Positions 16,819 to 26,008 are shown, counted from the first letter of the stretch. The stretch: DNA of 64,000 bases from Pontivivens sp032464575 (GCA_032464575.1 JAWDKM010000001.1:372001-436000), one strand, 5' to 3'. The notes: generated by a model from the letters alone, not told the origin. A program made the numbers and translations.

Positions 16819-17931
16819 TCACTCTTTATTAGTAATGGTTGCAGCGATTTTCGGAAATTCTACTTCGAGTAGATCGAGTTCCTGTTTTCGTCCAACCGAT
16901 ACGCGAATACATCGGTTCTGCGGTGCCACGAAGGGCATCCGAACGAAGAGTCCGGCCGCACCGAGCGATTCGAGAAGACCGCGGGCCCGCTCCACCCCCG
17001 CGCCGCAATCGATCGTCACGAAGTTCGTCGCCGAGGGAAGCGGAGCGAAGCCTGCGGCACGCGCGATCCGGGCGATCCGGTCCCGCGCGGCCGCCGTTTC
17101 CGACACCACATGCGCCAGCCAGTCTTGATCCGATACCGCGGCCAGAGCGGCCGCCTGTGCGATGCGATTCACGCCGAAATGGTTACGAACCTTGTCGAAG
17201 GACCTGACCAGCCCCTCTTCAGCCACCGCGTAGCCGATGCGCAGGCCGGCAAGACCGTAGGCTTTCGAAAACGTCCGCATCCGAACCACGCGCGGATGCG
17301 AGACGTCGATCGGCGGCAGCGTCCCCCCCGGCGCGAACTCGCCATACGCCTCATCGAGGCAGAGCACGCACCCCTCCGGCAGCGCATCGATCATCCGCCG
17401 GACCGTGGCCGCCGAGTGCCAGGAGCCCATCGGATTGTCGGGGTTTGCGACGTAGATGAGCTTCGCGTCAACCTCCACCGCCTTCGCGATCAGCGCCCCC
17501 GGATCCTCGGCATCGTCCCTGTAGGGTACGGCGTGCAGCGCGCCGCCGAACCCCGTTACGTGATAGTTGAAGGTCGGATAGGCGCCGAGCGACGTCACCA
17601 CCGCGTCCCCGGGTTCGACCAGTAACCGCACCAGATAGCCCAGAAGACCGTCGATCCCCTCCCCCACCACGATGTTCGCCGGCGCGACGCCGAGATGCGC
17701 GGCAAGGGCCTCGCGCAGGTCATGGTTTTCCGGATCGCCGTACATCCAGGCGTCGGTCGCCGCGCGCGCCATCGCCTCGATGGTACGTGGCGAAGGGCCG
17801 AACAGGCTCTCGTTGGCGCCGAGGCGGGCGGCGAAGGCCGCGCCGCGCGCGCGCTCCTGCGCCTCAGGACCGACGAAGGGCACGGTGGCGGGAAGCCCCG
17901 CCGCCAGTTCGGTGTAGCGGGGTCCGGTCAT
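16819..17931 (-). CDS. PLP-dependent aminotransferase, histidinol-phosphate aminotransferase-like
   Basis: A 370-residue class I/II aminotransferase. The Schiff-base lysine is in RTFSKAYGLAGLRIGYA (around residue 225). The phosphate-handling RIGYA arginine, the IYVANPDNPMGSW Asn-Pro motif and the C-terminal FVRMPFVAPQNRCIRVSVG arginine are present. It starts within a family that includes HisC and aromatic/HPP aminotransferases, so the true donor/acceptor pair (histidinol-phosphate or an aromatic amino acid) is open. ATG 17931. It lies 9 bp downstream of the small membrane gene, in the valS transcript direction. Confidence 0.85.
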   Translation of the reverse strand: MTGPRYTELAAGLPATVPFVGPEAQERARGAAFAARLGANESLFGPSPRTIEAMARAATDAWMYGDPENHDLREALAAHLGVAPANIVVGEGIDGLLGYLVRLLVEPGDAVVTSLGAYPTFNYHVTGFGGALHAVPYRDDAEDPGALIAKAVEVDAKLIYVANPDNPMGSWHSAATVRRMIDALPEGCVLCLDEAYGEFAPGGTLPPIDVSHPRVVRMRTFSKAYGLAGLRIGYAVAEEGLVRSFDKVRNHFGVNRIAQAAALAAVSDQDWLAHVVSETAAARDRIARIARAAGFAPLPSATNFVTIDCGAGVERARGLLESLGAAGLFVRMPFVAPQNRCIRVSVGRKQELDLLEVEFPKIAATITNKE

Positions 17932-17940
17932 GGTGCTCCC

Positions 17941-18153
17941 TCAGCTTCGGATGGCGAAAAAGAAGGCGGCCAGTGCGAGGAGCGTGACGATGAGGCCAGC
18001 CACGATGTTGAGACCCGCCTCCACCAGCCCCACGATGAAGCCACCGACCGCCCCCGTGCCATCCACATCCGGCGGCGGCAGGACAAGGTTGAAGGCGAGC
18101 CAGAAGAGCCCGCCCGCCAGCGCGAGCCAGCCGAGGCGGAGGACCAGCTTCAT
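17941..18153 (-). CDS. Small two-helix membrane protein after valS
   Basis: 70 residues: a first hydrophobic segment (LVLRLGWLALAGGLFWLAFN), a short polar loop with PPPDVDG, and a second long hydrophobic segment (NIVAGLIVTLLALAAFFFA). No family is recognised. The ATG at 18153 overlaps the valS stop by 4 bp (ATGA), so it is translationally coupled to valS. Confidence 0.65.
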   Translation of the reverse strand: MKLVLRLGWLALAGGLFWLAFNLVLPPPDVDGTGAVGGFIVGLVEAGLNIVAGLIVTLLALAAFFFAIRS

Positions 18154-21100
18154 GCCAGCGCCCTCACTCGGTCCTGCGCGGCGCGAAGCTTCGTCGCTTC
18201 CGCCTCGGCGGCGGTCAGTCGTTCGCGCTGCTCGGCCACGACCTCTTCGGGTGCCTTGGCGAGGAACTTCTCGTTGGTGAGCTTGGAGCTGAGCCCCTTC
18301 ATCTCCTTGTCGAGCTTGCCGAGCGCCTTGTCGAGGCGAGCGGCTTCGGCCTGCACGTCGACGAGGCCCGCGAGCGGCAAGCAGATGGTGCCGCCGGGCA
18401 CGCCGAGGGTCACCGCGCCGTTCGGAACGACATCGGCGTACTCCACGCTCTCGATCCGGGCGAGCCGTTCGACGAGCGCGCGATTGTCCTCGAACCGCTG
18501 GCGCGTGGTGGCGTCGGCACTGACGAGCACCAGCCCGGTCTTCGCGCCCCCTGCCACGTTCATCTCGGAACGGACGGAGCGGACTTCCTCGATCAGGGCG
18601 CGGACCCAGCCGATCTCGGCCTCCGCATCCGCGTCGACCAGCTCCGCACCGTAGTCGGGCCAGTCGGTGACGACGAGCATGTGGTCGCGCTTGGCCGTCT
18701 GCTCCCACAGCGCCTCGGTGATGAAGGGCATGAAGGGGTGAAGCAGCTTGAGGCACTGGTCGAGCGCCCAGCCCATGGTCGCGCGCGTCTCGTCGGCCTG
18801 GTCCCCGGCGAGGAGCGGCTTGGCGAACTCCAGGTACCAGTCGCAGACCGTGCCCCAGACATGGGCGTAGAGCGCGTTCGCGGCATCGTTGAAGCGGTAG
18901 GCGGCGAGGCTCGCATCGACGCTCTCACGCACCCGCGCGGTCTCCGCGATGATCCAGCGGTTGACCTTGGCCTGCGGCTCCGGGCGCGCACCGTGGACGG
19001 CCTCGTTCATCTCGGCGAAGCGGACGGCGTTCCAGAGCTTGGTGCCGAAATTCCGATAGCCCTCAACCCGTTGGGAGGAGAGCTTCAGGTCGCGTCCCAT
19101 CGCCGCCATAGAGCTCAGCGTGAAGCGCACCGCGTCCGCCCCGTACTGGTCGATCAGGTCGAGCGGGTCGATGATGTTGCCCTTCGACTTCGACATCTTC
19201 TGGCCCTTCTCGTCGCGGACGAGGGCGTGGACATAGACGGTGTGAAACGGCGCGCGGCCGTCCATCTCCTTTTGCATCATCATCATCCGGGCGACCCAGA
19301 AGAAGATGATGTCGAAGCCGGTGACGAGCACCGAGGTCGGGTAGTATCTATCTAGTTCCGGCGTCTGCTCCGGCCAGCCGAGCGTGCCCATCGGCCAGAG
19401 GCCGGAGGAGAACCAAGTGTCTAGGACGTCCGGATCCTGGTAGAGAGTGATTTCGAATTCATTACTCTTGATGTTTGCCAACGGCACAGCGGCTTCTGCC
19501 TTTTCCAAGCCAACAGTCTTCTGTATGCCTGCGTCCTTAATGCTTGAATACTCTGCGAAACGAAGATTGAACGGCCGATCTCCGAAAGCTTGAGTATAGT
19601 AGTCTCGAGCCTCGGCCTCCGCTGCCTCCTCACTTGCGGCACAGAAATACTTCGTGCCCGCTGATGTCACCCCGTTCCTTATCTCTGGCCCATACCAAAC
19701 CGGAATCCGGTGCCCCCACCAGAGCTGGCGGGAGATGCACCAGGGTTCGATGTTCTCCATCCAGTGGAAATAGACCTTCTCGTCGCGCTCGGGCAGGATG
19801 CTGGTCTCGCCGGAGCGGACGGCCTCCATGGCGGGGCCGGCGAGCTTTGCGGCGTCCACGAACCACTGGTCGGTCAGCATCGGTTCGATGACCACGCCGG
19901 AGCGGTCGCCGAAGGGCTGCATGATCTTCTTGTTCTCGACGAAGGGGACCCGTTTAAGCTCCGGCTCTGGGGCCGGAGCGGTACCTTCCTCTTGGTCGCT
20001 GTTCCGGGCCTGACCCTGACCCTCGACCATCACGGCGAGCCCCTCGGCCGTGATATCCGCCACGATCCGCTTGCGCGCGTCGAACCGGTCGAGGCCGCGG
20101 TATTGCTCGGGCACCAGGTTCACCTGGTCGACCTCGGCCTCGCTGGCCTCGGCACCCTCGCGGAGGGCCTTCGCCTTCTCCGCCGCCTCCTCGTAGGGCA
20201 GGCCGTCGGCGCGCATCGCGCCCTTGGTGTCCATCAGGCGGTAGAGCGGGATGCCGTTGCGCTTGGCGACACCGTAGTCGTTGAAATCGTGCGCGCCGGT
20301 GATCTTCACCGCACCCGAACCGAAATCGGGGTCCGGGTACTCGTCGGTGATGATCGGGATCAGGCGGCGATGCTCCTGCGGCCCGACCGGGATCTCGCAG
20401 AGCTGGCCGACGATGGGCGCATAGCGCTCATCGGACGGATGCACCGCGACCGCGCCGTCGCCCAGCATCGTCTCGGGCCGGGTCGTGGCGATGGAGATGT
20501 AGTCGCGAGTCTCGCGCAGGGTGACGTTGCCGTCCGCGTCCTTCTCCACATACTCGTAGGTCGCCCCGCCCGCGAGCGGGTACTTGAAGTGCCACATGTG
20601 GCCGTCGACCTCGCGGTTCTCCACCTCGAGGTCCGAGATCGCCGTCTCGAAATGCGGGTCCCAGTTGACGAGGCGCTTGCCGCGGTAGATCAGCCCGCGC
20701 TCGTACATCTCGACGAAGGTCTTCAGGACGGCGCGGTGGAAATCGGGCGAGTTCTCGTGGCCCACGCGCGTGTCGCCCGGCGCGCCGGCCATGGTGAAGG
20801 CGTTGCGCTCCCAATCGCAGGAGGCGCCGAGGCGCTTGAGCTGCTCGATGATGGTGCCGCCGGATTTCTCCTTCTGCTTCCAGACGAGGTCGATGAACTC
20901 CTCGCGCGGCATGTCGGTGCGGCGGCGGTTCGATTTGGCGAGCTCGCGCTCCACGACCATCTGCGTCGCGATGCCCGCATGGTCCTGCCCCGGCTGCCAG
21001 AGCGTGTCGAAGCCGCGCATCCGGTGCCAGCGGACGAGGATGTCCTGGAGCGTGTTGTTGAACGCATGGCCCATGTGGAGCGAGCCGGTGACGTTCGGCG

Positions 21101-21233
21101 GCGGGATCATGACGCAGAAGCTCTCGGCCCCCGGCTTCGCGTTGGCTCCTGCGCGGAAGGCGCCCGTCGCCTCCCAGGCCGCGGCGATGGCGGTCTCGCT
21201 GGCGGCTGCGTCGAAGGTCTTGTCCATGGCCAT
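18150..21233 (-). CDS. valS: Valine--tRNA ligase
   Basis: ValRS (class I) charges tRNA-Val and edits threonine. At 1027 residues it is longer than the ~950 usual. Motifs: PPPNVTGSLHMGHAFNNTLQ (HIGH equivalent, residues ~43-62), the CP1 editing domain with ATTRPETMLGD, DVLDTWFSSGLWP, KMSKSKGN and a C-terminal coiled-coil arm. Two insertions stand out: one around residues 405-430 (QGQARNSDQEEGTAPAPEPE), and a stretch of about 80 residues before DVLDTWFSS (around 515-597) whose DNA is far less GC-rich than the rest (see findings). The start is ATG 21233 or the ATG two codons later. Confidence 0.97.
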   Translation of the reverse strand: MAMDKTFDAAASETAIAAAWEATGAFRAGANAKPGAESFCVMIPPPNVTGSLHMGHAFNNTLQDILVRWHRMRGFDTLWQPGQDHAGIATQMVVERELAKSNRRRTDMPREEFIDLVWKQKEKSGGTIIEQLKRLGASCDWERNAFTMAGAPGDTRVGHENSPDFHRAVLKTFVEMYERGLIYRGKRLVNWDPHFETAISDLEVENREVDGHMWHFKYPLAGGATYEYVEKDADGNVTLRETRDYISIATTRPETMLGDGAVAVHPSDERYAPIVGQLCEIPVGPQEHRRLIPIITDEYPDPDFGSGAVKITGAHDFNDYGVAKRNGIPLYRLMDTKGAMRADGLPYEEAAEKAKALREGAEASEAEVDQVNLVPEQYRGLDRFDARKRIVADITAEGLAVMVEGQGQARNSDQEEGTAPAPEPELKRVPFVENKKIMQPFGDRSGVVIEPMLTDQWFVDAAKLAGPAMEAVRSGETSILPERDEKVYFHWMENIEPWCISRQLWWGHRIPVWYGPEIRNGVTSAGTKYFCAASEEAAEAEARDYYTQAFGDRPFNLRFAEYSSIKDAGIQKTVGLEKAEAAVPLANIKSNEFEITLYQDPDVLDTWFSSGLWPMGTLGWPEQTPELDRYYPTSVLVTGFDIIFFWVARMMMMQKEMDGRAPFHTVYVHALVRDEKGQKMSKSKGNIIDPLDLIDQYGADAVRFTLSSMAAMGRDLKLSSQRVEGYRNFGTKLWNAVRFAEMNEAVHGARPEPQAKVNRWIIAETARVRESVDASLAAYRFNDAANALYAHVWGTVCDWYLEFAKPLLAGDQADETRATMGWALDQCLKLLHPFMPFITEALWEQTAKRDHMLVVTDWPDYGAELVDADAEAEIGWVRALIEEVRSVRSEMNVAGGAKTGLVLVSADATTRQRFEDNRALVERLARIESVEYADVVPNGAVTLGVPGGTICLPLAGLVDVQAEAARLDKALGKLDKEMKGLSSKLTNEKFLAKAPEEVVAEQRERLTAAEAEATKLRAAQDRVRALA

Positions 21234-21243
21234 GCGTCTACGT

Positions 21244-21266
21244 CCTCATCCGGTCTTCGGATGAGG
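21244..21266 (-). terminator. Hairpin between popZ-like gene and valS
   Basis: A perfect 9-bp stem CCTCATCCG / CGGATGAGG with a 5-base loop, just downstream of the popZ-like stop and immediately in front of valS. There is no clear T-run on the minus strand; it may reduce read-through into valS. Confidence 0.5.
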
Positions 21267-21299
21267 TTCCTAACGTGGCTCAGGCCGGAGGGGAAGGCG

Positions 21300-22322
21300 T
21301 CAGTTCAGCCCGCGTTCCTTGAAGGCGCGGATGATGTCCTTGCGAACGGCCTTGCGCACGCCGCGGGAGAACTGGGCACCCATCTCGCCCTGCAGCTCCT
21401 CGATGAGGATCTCGCGGACGAGGGCGCGCAGGTCGGGCTCATTGGACGAGATGTGGCCCTGCTCGCCCATCGCCTCGCGCACTATGCCGCGGATGGTCTC
21501 CCGATCCGGGAGGGCCGTGGCGGAGGCGACGGTCGAGGCGGCGGCGACGGCTGCGGACGGCTCGGTGGCCGGAGTGAAGACGCTCTCGCCCTCGGCCGGA
21601 CGCGCGCTCCAGACGTCGTATTCGGCAGGCGGCGTCGCGTCCTCTTCCGCCGTGTCGTCGGATGTAGCGGTCTCGGACGGCCCGTCGTCTTCCGATGCGG
21701 GTTCCTCCGCCGTGGCGTCGTCATCGGCAGTCGGGTGCAGTGCGGTCACCTCGGCCGGTTCGGCCTCGGGCTCCGGCACTTCGGCATAGGGGGCATCGGG
21801 GACGGCCTCGTCCTCGATGCCGGCGCTTTCCGTGGCGACGGGGCCGTCGAGGGCGATCGGGCCTTCGGCGCCGCCGGGCAGCGCGGGCTCGGACGGCTCG
21901 TCGACCGCGGGCGGCTCGTCTTCCGATGCTGCATCGGCCTGCTCGCTCTCGGGCCCCCGCTCCCACGCGAAGAGCGCGTAGCCTTCGGGCGAGGAGCGCT
22001 TCGGTTCATCCGCCAACGGCGTGTCGAGCCGGAGCGGCGTGTCGTCGGAGACAGGCGTGTCGAGGCGCAGCGGCTCGGCGCCGTCCGCCGGTGTGTCGAG
22101 GCGAAGGGGTGCGAGCTCCTCCGCGGGCGGAGCTTCGGCCACGGGCCGGTCCAGCACGAGCGGAGCCACCTCGTCCGCATCCTCGACCTGCATCGTGGCC
22201 GTCAGGATGAGGGGTTCTTCGTCCGGCGCCTCGCGTTCAAGGCTGGCCCCTTCCGCGGCGACCCGTGCCCGGATGGCGGCCAAGACGTCCTCGACGCTGC
22301 GCTCCTTGCCCTCGTCCGACAT
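21300..22322 (-). CDS. PopZ-like (DUF2497) cell-pole organising protein
   Basis: A 340-residue, very acidic Pro/Glu/Asp-rich protein. A short N-terminal helix (RSVEDVLAAIRARVAAEG, cf. PopZ helix 1 for client binding) is followed by about 240 residues of disordered linker. The C-terminal helices LRALVREILIEELQGEMG and VRKAVRKDIIRAFKERG match the oligomerisation region of PopZ/DUF2497. In Caulobacter PopZ is a polar hub that anchors the chromosome centromere, and its gene likewise lies beside valS and a tolC-type gene. The linker repeats PLRLDTP three times (around residues 70-100). ATG 22322. Orthology is inferred from ends plus synteny. Confidence 0.7.
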   Translation of the reverse strand: MSDEGKERSVEDVLAAIRARVAAEGASLEREAPDEEPLILTATMQVEDADEVAPLVLDRPVAEAPPAEELAPLRLDTPADGAEPLRLDTPVSDDTPLRLDTPLADEPKRSSPEGYALFAWERGPESEQADAASEDEPPAVDEPSEPALPGGAEGPIALDGPVATESAGIEDEAVPDAPYAEVPEPEAEPAEVTALHPTADDDATAEEPASEDDGPSETATSDDTAEEDATPPAEYDVWSARPAEGESVFTPATEPSAAVAAASTVASATALPDRETIRGIVREAMGEQGHISSNEPDLRALVREILIEELQGEMGAQFSRGVRKAVRKDIIRAFKERGLN

Positions 22323-22332
22323 GGGCTCTCCC

Positions 22333-23745
22333 TCAGTTCCGGCCCAGGATGCGGTCGAGCACCTCGCCGCGGCTGCTGGCGTAGGGCCCGTTCTCCACGG
22401 CGCGGAAGTAGGCATCCGGGTTGTACTCATCGACCGGCAGGTTCAGGTGCTCCACGGTCAGGAGCCCCATGGCGGAAAGCAGCGTGTAGGCGGCCACGAC
22501 CTCATCCCGCTGCGCGGCGACGAGGTCGGACTGCGCGTTCAGAAGGTCCTGCTCGGTGTCGAGCACGTCGAGCGTGGTCCGCGCGCCGAGGCGGGCTTCC
22601 TCGACGATGCCCTCGAAGGCAACGCGGGCGGCCGTGATCTCCTGCCGGGCGGACACGATGGAAGAGCGGGCCACCATCAGGTTGGTCCAGGCGAAGGAGA
22701 CGTTCTGGCTGACGGTCCGGCCGGCATCCTGCAGCTCGGCCTGATCCTGTTCGAGGTTCGCGACAGCCTGCCGGACGGCGGAGGACAGCGCACCGCCGCG
22801 ATAGAGCGGCAGCGTGACGTTCGCCCCGACCGTCGTGTCGCGGGTAGAGGAGCGCGCGCCGTCGAAGGCGCCGTCTTCGAAACCGTTCCCGGCGGTGAGG
22901 TTGCCGTTCAGGCTGACATTCGGACGGAAGGCGGAACGGGCCTGGCGGACGCGGAATTCGGAAGCCTCTACCTGCGCGCGAAGGGTCTGGAGCGACGGCT
23001 CGTTCCCCATGGCGATGGCGATGGCGTCTTCCTCGGTCGCGGGCAACTCGGGCGTCGGCGGCGGCGGGGCGAGATCGCCCGGACGTACGCCCACGATGGC
23101 CTCGTAGGTCTCGGCCGACCGCTCGGCCGCCCCCTCGTTCGTCACGAGGTTGGTGCGCGAGGAGGCCAGACGCGCGCGCGCCTGGCTCACGTCGGTCCGG
23201 GTGACCTCGCCCACTTCGAACCGGTCCGAGGCCGCCTGGAGCTGACGGCCGATGACGACCACGTTGTTCTCGGCCAGGCGCACGAACTGAAGGTCGCGGC
23301 GCACGTCCATGTAGGCGGTAATCGCGTCGAGGAGCAGGTTCTGCTCCGCGGTGACCAGCGCGGCGCGCTGCGCGTTGACGTCCGCAAGCGCGGCGTTGGT
23401 CGCCGCCGACGTCGCTCCGCCATCGAAGATCGTCCAGTCGGCGTCGAGCTGGATGGTCTCGCGATCGGTGAAATCGTCCCGGCCGCCGAAGAAGCGGTCG
23501 TTGTTCGTGCTCAGCGAAGCCGTTCCGACCGCGTCGACATTCGGCCGCAGGCCGGCGCGCGCCTGGGGCACCTCCTCGTCCGCGGCGCGCAGTGCGGCGC
23601 GCGAGATCTCCAGCGTCGGATTGGTGTTGTACGCACGCACCAGTGCGTCGGTCAGCGTTTCAGCCGCGACACCGCTCGACAGCATCGCCCAGACCGAAAG
23701 GGTTCCCGCGAGTCGACCTGCCACTCGTCTCATGCCGCGTGCCAT
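22333..23745 (-). CDS. tolC: TolC-family outer-membrane channel protein
   Basis: A 470-residue outer-membrane efflux protein, the trimeric exit duct of type I secretion and RND pumps. The signal peptide ends at SSGVAA before ETLTDALVRAYNTNPTLEI. Two OEP repeats are visible, each with long amphipathic helices (residues ~25-215 and ~235-440), including SQARARLASSRTNLV and LDVLDTEQDLLNAQSDLVAA. The conserved YNTNP start is typical of TolC. The stop is 10 bp before the popZ-like start, so the two are cotranscribed. An RTX-tailed protein at 31641-33593 is a conceivable type I substrate elsewhere in the window. Confidence 0.92.
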   Translation of the reverse strand: MARGMRRVAGRLAGTLSVWAMLSSGVAAETLTDALVRAYNTNPTLEISRAALRAADEEVPQARAGLRPNVDAVGTASLSTNNDRFFGGRDDFTDRETIQLDADWTIFDGGATSAATNAALADVNAQRAALVTAEQNLLLDAITAYMDVRRDLQFVRLAENNVVVIGRQLQAASDRFEVGEVTRTDVSQARARLASSRTNLVTNEGAAERSAETYEAIVGVRPGDLAPPPPTPELPATEEDAIAIAMGNEPSLQTLRAQVEASEFRVRQARSAFRPNVSLNGNLTAGNGFEDGAFDGARSSTRDTTVGANVTLPLYRGGALSSAVRQAVANLEQDQAELQDAGRTVSQNVSFAWTNLMVARSSIVSARQEITAARVAFEGIVEEARLGARTTLDVLDTEQDLLNAQSDLVAAQRDEVVAAYTLLSAMGLLTVEHLNLPVDEYNPDAYFRAVENGPYASSRGEVLDRILGRN

Positions 23746-23773
23746 ACCCTGCTCCTGTCGTCGTAGTGATCCC

Positions 23774-23796
23774 TGGCGGTGGGGGGAGAACCGCCA
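23774..23796 (-). terminator. Hairpin downstream of pcm
   Basis: A 7-bp stem TGGCGGT / ACCGCCA with a 9-base loop, followed upstream by a second small hairpin GCGTGACTGTCACGC (23800-23814). Both lie between the pcm stop and the tolC start on the leftward strand. Confidence 0.45.
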
Positions 23797-23822
23797 CTCG
23801 CGTGACTGTCACGCAGTTGCGC

Positions 23823-24476
23823 TTAGAATACAAACGCTTTCTCGGCAGCATAACCGGGAAGAACGGGCGCCGTGGCATCGAAGATACGGCGCCACGTAAT
23901 GCCGTTTGCGCCCTTCACGCCCAGTTTGACCGCGCCGAACGCACCCGACATCTCGATCATCGCGATGCGACCGTCGGGCCGCAACTGATCCTCGATGGCC
24001 TGTGGCAGCCGCTCGGCACCGCCCTGCATCAGGATGACATCGTAGGGACCGTGGGCGGGGGCGCCCTCCTCCAGCGGTCCGGTCTCGACGATGGCGTTGT
24101 CCACGCCCTGGGACTGAAGCGTGCTCGCCGCGGTTTCGGCGAAGCTCGCGTCGCTCTCGATGGCCACGACCGCCTCGGCGATCATGGCGACGACGGCGGT
24201 GGAGTAGCCGTATCCCGCGCCGATATCGAGCACGAGGTCACCGGGCTGGATCGCGAGCGCATCGACGATCTTCGCCAGCACCCGTGGGTCGAGGCAGACC
24301 CGGCCCGTCCCGATCTCCACATGCTCGCCCATATAGGCGACGGCCCTCGCGGCGGAGGGCAGGTACTCCTCCCGCGGGACGGTGAGCATCGCGTTGATGA
24401 TCGGGTAGCGCGTGACGTCCGAGGGACGGATCTGGCAGTCCACCATGGCGACACGGGCGGCGGTGAAATCGGTCAT
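23823..24476 (-). CDS. pcm: Protein-L-isoaspartate O-methyltransferase family protein
   Basis: A 217-residue SAM-dependent methyltransferase of the PIMT family that initiates repair of isoaspartyl residues. Motif I is VLDIGAGYGYSTAVVA (residues ~82-97). The pre-motif VPREEYLPSAARAVAYMGE and post-motif DVILMQGGAERLPQAIEDQL fit alphaproteobacterial members found next to tolC. The usual TIS/S substrate loop is shortened to GTGRVCLDPRV, so substrate use is less certain. ATG 24476. Confidence 0.88.
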   Translation of the reverse strand: MTDFTAARVAMVDCQIRPSDVTRYPIINAMLTVPREEYLPSAARAVAYMGEHVEIGTGRVCLDPRVLAKIVDALAIQPGDLVLDIGAGYGYSTAVVAMIAEAVVAIESDASFAETAASTLQSQGVDNAIVETGPLEEGAPAHGPYDVILMQGGAERLPQAIEDQLRPDGRIAMIEMSGAFGAVKLGVKGANGITWRRIFDATAPVLPGYAAEKAFVF

Positions 24477-24607
24477 GTGCGCGTCCTTGCGGTCCGTGTG
24501 TGCATCTTTGCGCCGTGATTGCCACAGCGCCGGGACACAGGCAACGGCTCAAAGATGCCTCTGGACGCCCCCTGCCGCATTCGGTATCCCCCGGATCACA
24601 CCCTGGC

Positions 24608-24681
24608 GGCGAGTTGGCGGAGTGGTTACGCAGCGGATTGCAAATCCGTGTACACCGGTTCGATTCCGGTACTCGCCTCCA
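24608..24681 (+). tRNA. tRNA-Cys (anticodon GCA)
   Basis: A full cloverleaf: acceptor GGCGAGT (24608-24614) pairs with ACTCGCC (24671-24677), discriminator T, encoded CCA (24679-24681). The anticodon stem GCGGA/TCCGT holds loop TTGCAAA with anticodon GCA. The T-arm CCGGTTCGATTCCGG is canonical. The 3' end is followed within 75 bp by the end of an integrase fragment, the usual arrangement for an integration site. Confidence 0.96.
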
Positions 24682-24755
24682 TTTAATTTCAAGCACTTGC
24701 AGCTTTTGTCCGATTGCGCGGACTACGCCGTTTACAGCACCGTTTACAGTTTTGT

Positions 24756-25355
24756 TCATGCTGCGCCCCGTTTCGCCCGGGCGAGCGTGACCAGAACCTC
24801 GTCGGTTTCGTCCGGCGACACCCGGGCGTAGTGCTCGATGACATTGGCCGCCGTCATGCGGACGCTCCAGCCCATGTAGTCGGCGATCTGGGACAGTTTC
24901 AGGCCTGCGTTCAGAAGGCGGGTCGCTGCGGTGCCGCGGCAGTCCTGCAGTCGTAGCTCTGCGCTCAATCCGGCCTTGTCGCACCACTTGCGCAACCTCT
25001 CGGACGCACGGTGCTCAGCCAGAGGATCGCCGTTGGCATTGGTCAAGATCAGCATTTGATCGGCTGGCGTCGCGTCGATGAGAGCTGCCAGCCGAGGCGT
25101 CGCCGGAATGTGGGCGATCCGGCGGTGCTTGTTCTCAGGCGGCGGGAGGTCCGGCGCCGGACGGACGGGCATCCTGATCCTGGTTCGGGGATCGGTCTGC
25201 ACGGGGCCTCCCTCGCCCGCGGGTCGCTGGCTGGTCCGGAGCCGGGTCGGATGGCTGCGGGACCTATCCTGAGCGAAAGAGTCGTGAGCATCGATCCTGA
25301 GCTTTACGCTCAGGTATGGGCGGCCCTCGGCATCGGGCCCGATGCGCACTGCCAC
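24756..25355 (-). pseudogene. Tyrosine recombinase/integrase remnant beside tRNA-Cys
   Basis: The coherent part is the C-terminal ~125 residues (24756 to about 25160). It includes HRRIAHIPATPRLAALIDAT, then RLQDCRGTAATRLLNAGLKL, then IADYMGWSVR and the catalytic-Tyr end EHYARVSPDE. In active enzymes the second box is H-x-x-R and the third G-H; here H is Q and the later H is W, while R and Y remain. The N-terminal SAM-like and core domains are absent, and upstream translation is Arg/Pro-rich nonsense, consistent with truncation and frameshift. It probably marks a lost element inserted at tRNA-Cys. No second att copy is seen. Confidence 0.75.
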
Positions 25356-25720
25356 GCTGTGCTGCCCACCAGAGCCGGATCGCGCCCCCGATCGTCGCCC
25401 GTATCACCGAACAGCCGCAGCAGGCGACTGAACCGAAACGGCTTTTCCAACAACAGACGATTGGGGTGACGTCGTTGCGGACGATCAGACTTTAGTCGCA
25501 GCACCGCAGTCTCGAATTGATATTCCTCGTTGACACAGGTCAAATTCAACCCGCGATCGATGCGGTTAGTCTTGGTCGACCTGAACGGTTGTGCCGCGGC
25601 ATGCCCTTCGGGCTACCGGTCCGGCTGCACAACCCAGCCGGGCAACCGGCCGGCCGACCCCTCGGGGCCACGAAGGCGTCACGCGCCGGCCCGGCAACAA
25701 TAATGACGGAGGAACGCCCG
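25356..25720. other. 365-bp upstream region of the symporter operon
   Basis: No gene is supported. The stretch contains the FNR-type dyad at 25530-25543 and ends with GACGGAGGAACGCCCG in front of the DUF4212 start. Its left part may be decayed integrase N-terminal DNA. Confidence 0.5.
25530..25543. promoter_or_regulatory. FNR/CRP-type dyad TTGAC-ACAG-GTCAA
   Basis: A perfect inverted repeat with the same half-sites as the site in front of ccoG (TTGAC-N4-GTCAA). It is 178 bp upstream of the DUF4212 start. FnrL, or another Fnr/Crp regulator, is the likely binder; no direct evidence. Confidence 0.45.

Positions 25721-26008
<288 letters not shown>

Noticed and set aside
19710..22637. 975-codon plus-strand open frame
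   Set aside because: Antisense to valS and the popZ-like gene; GC-rich third-position artefact.
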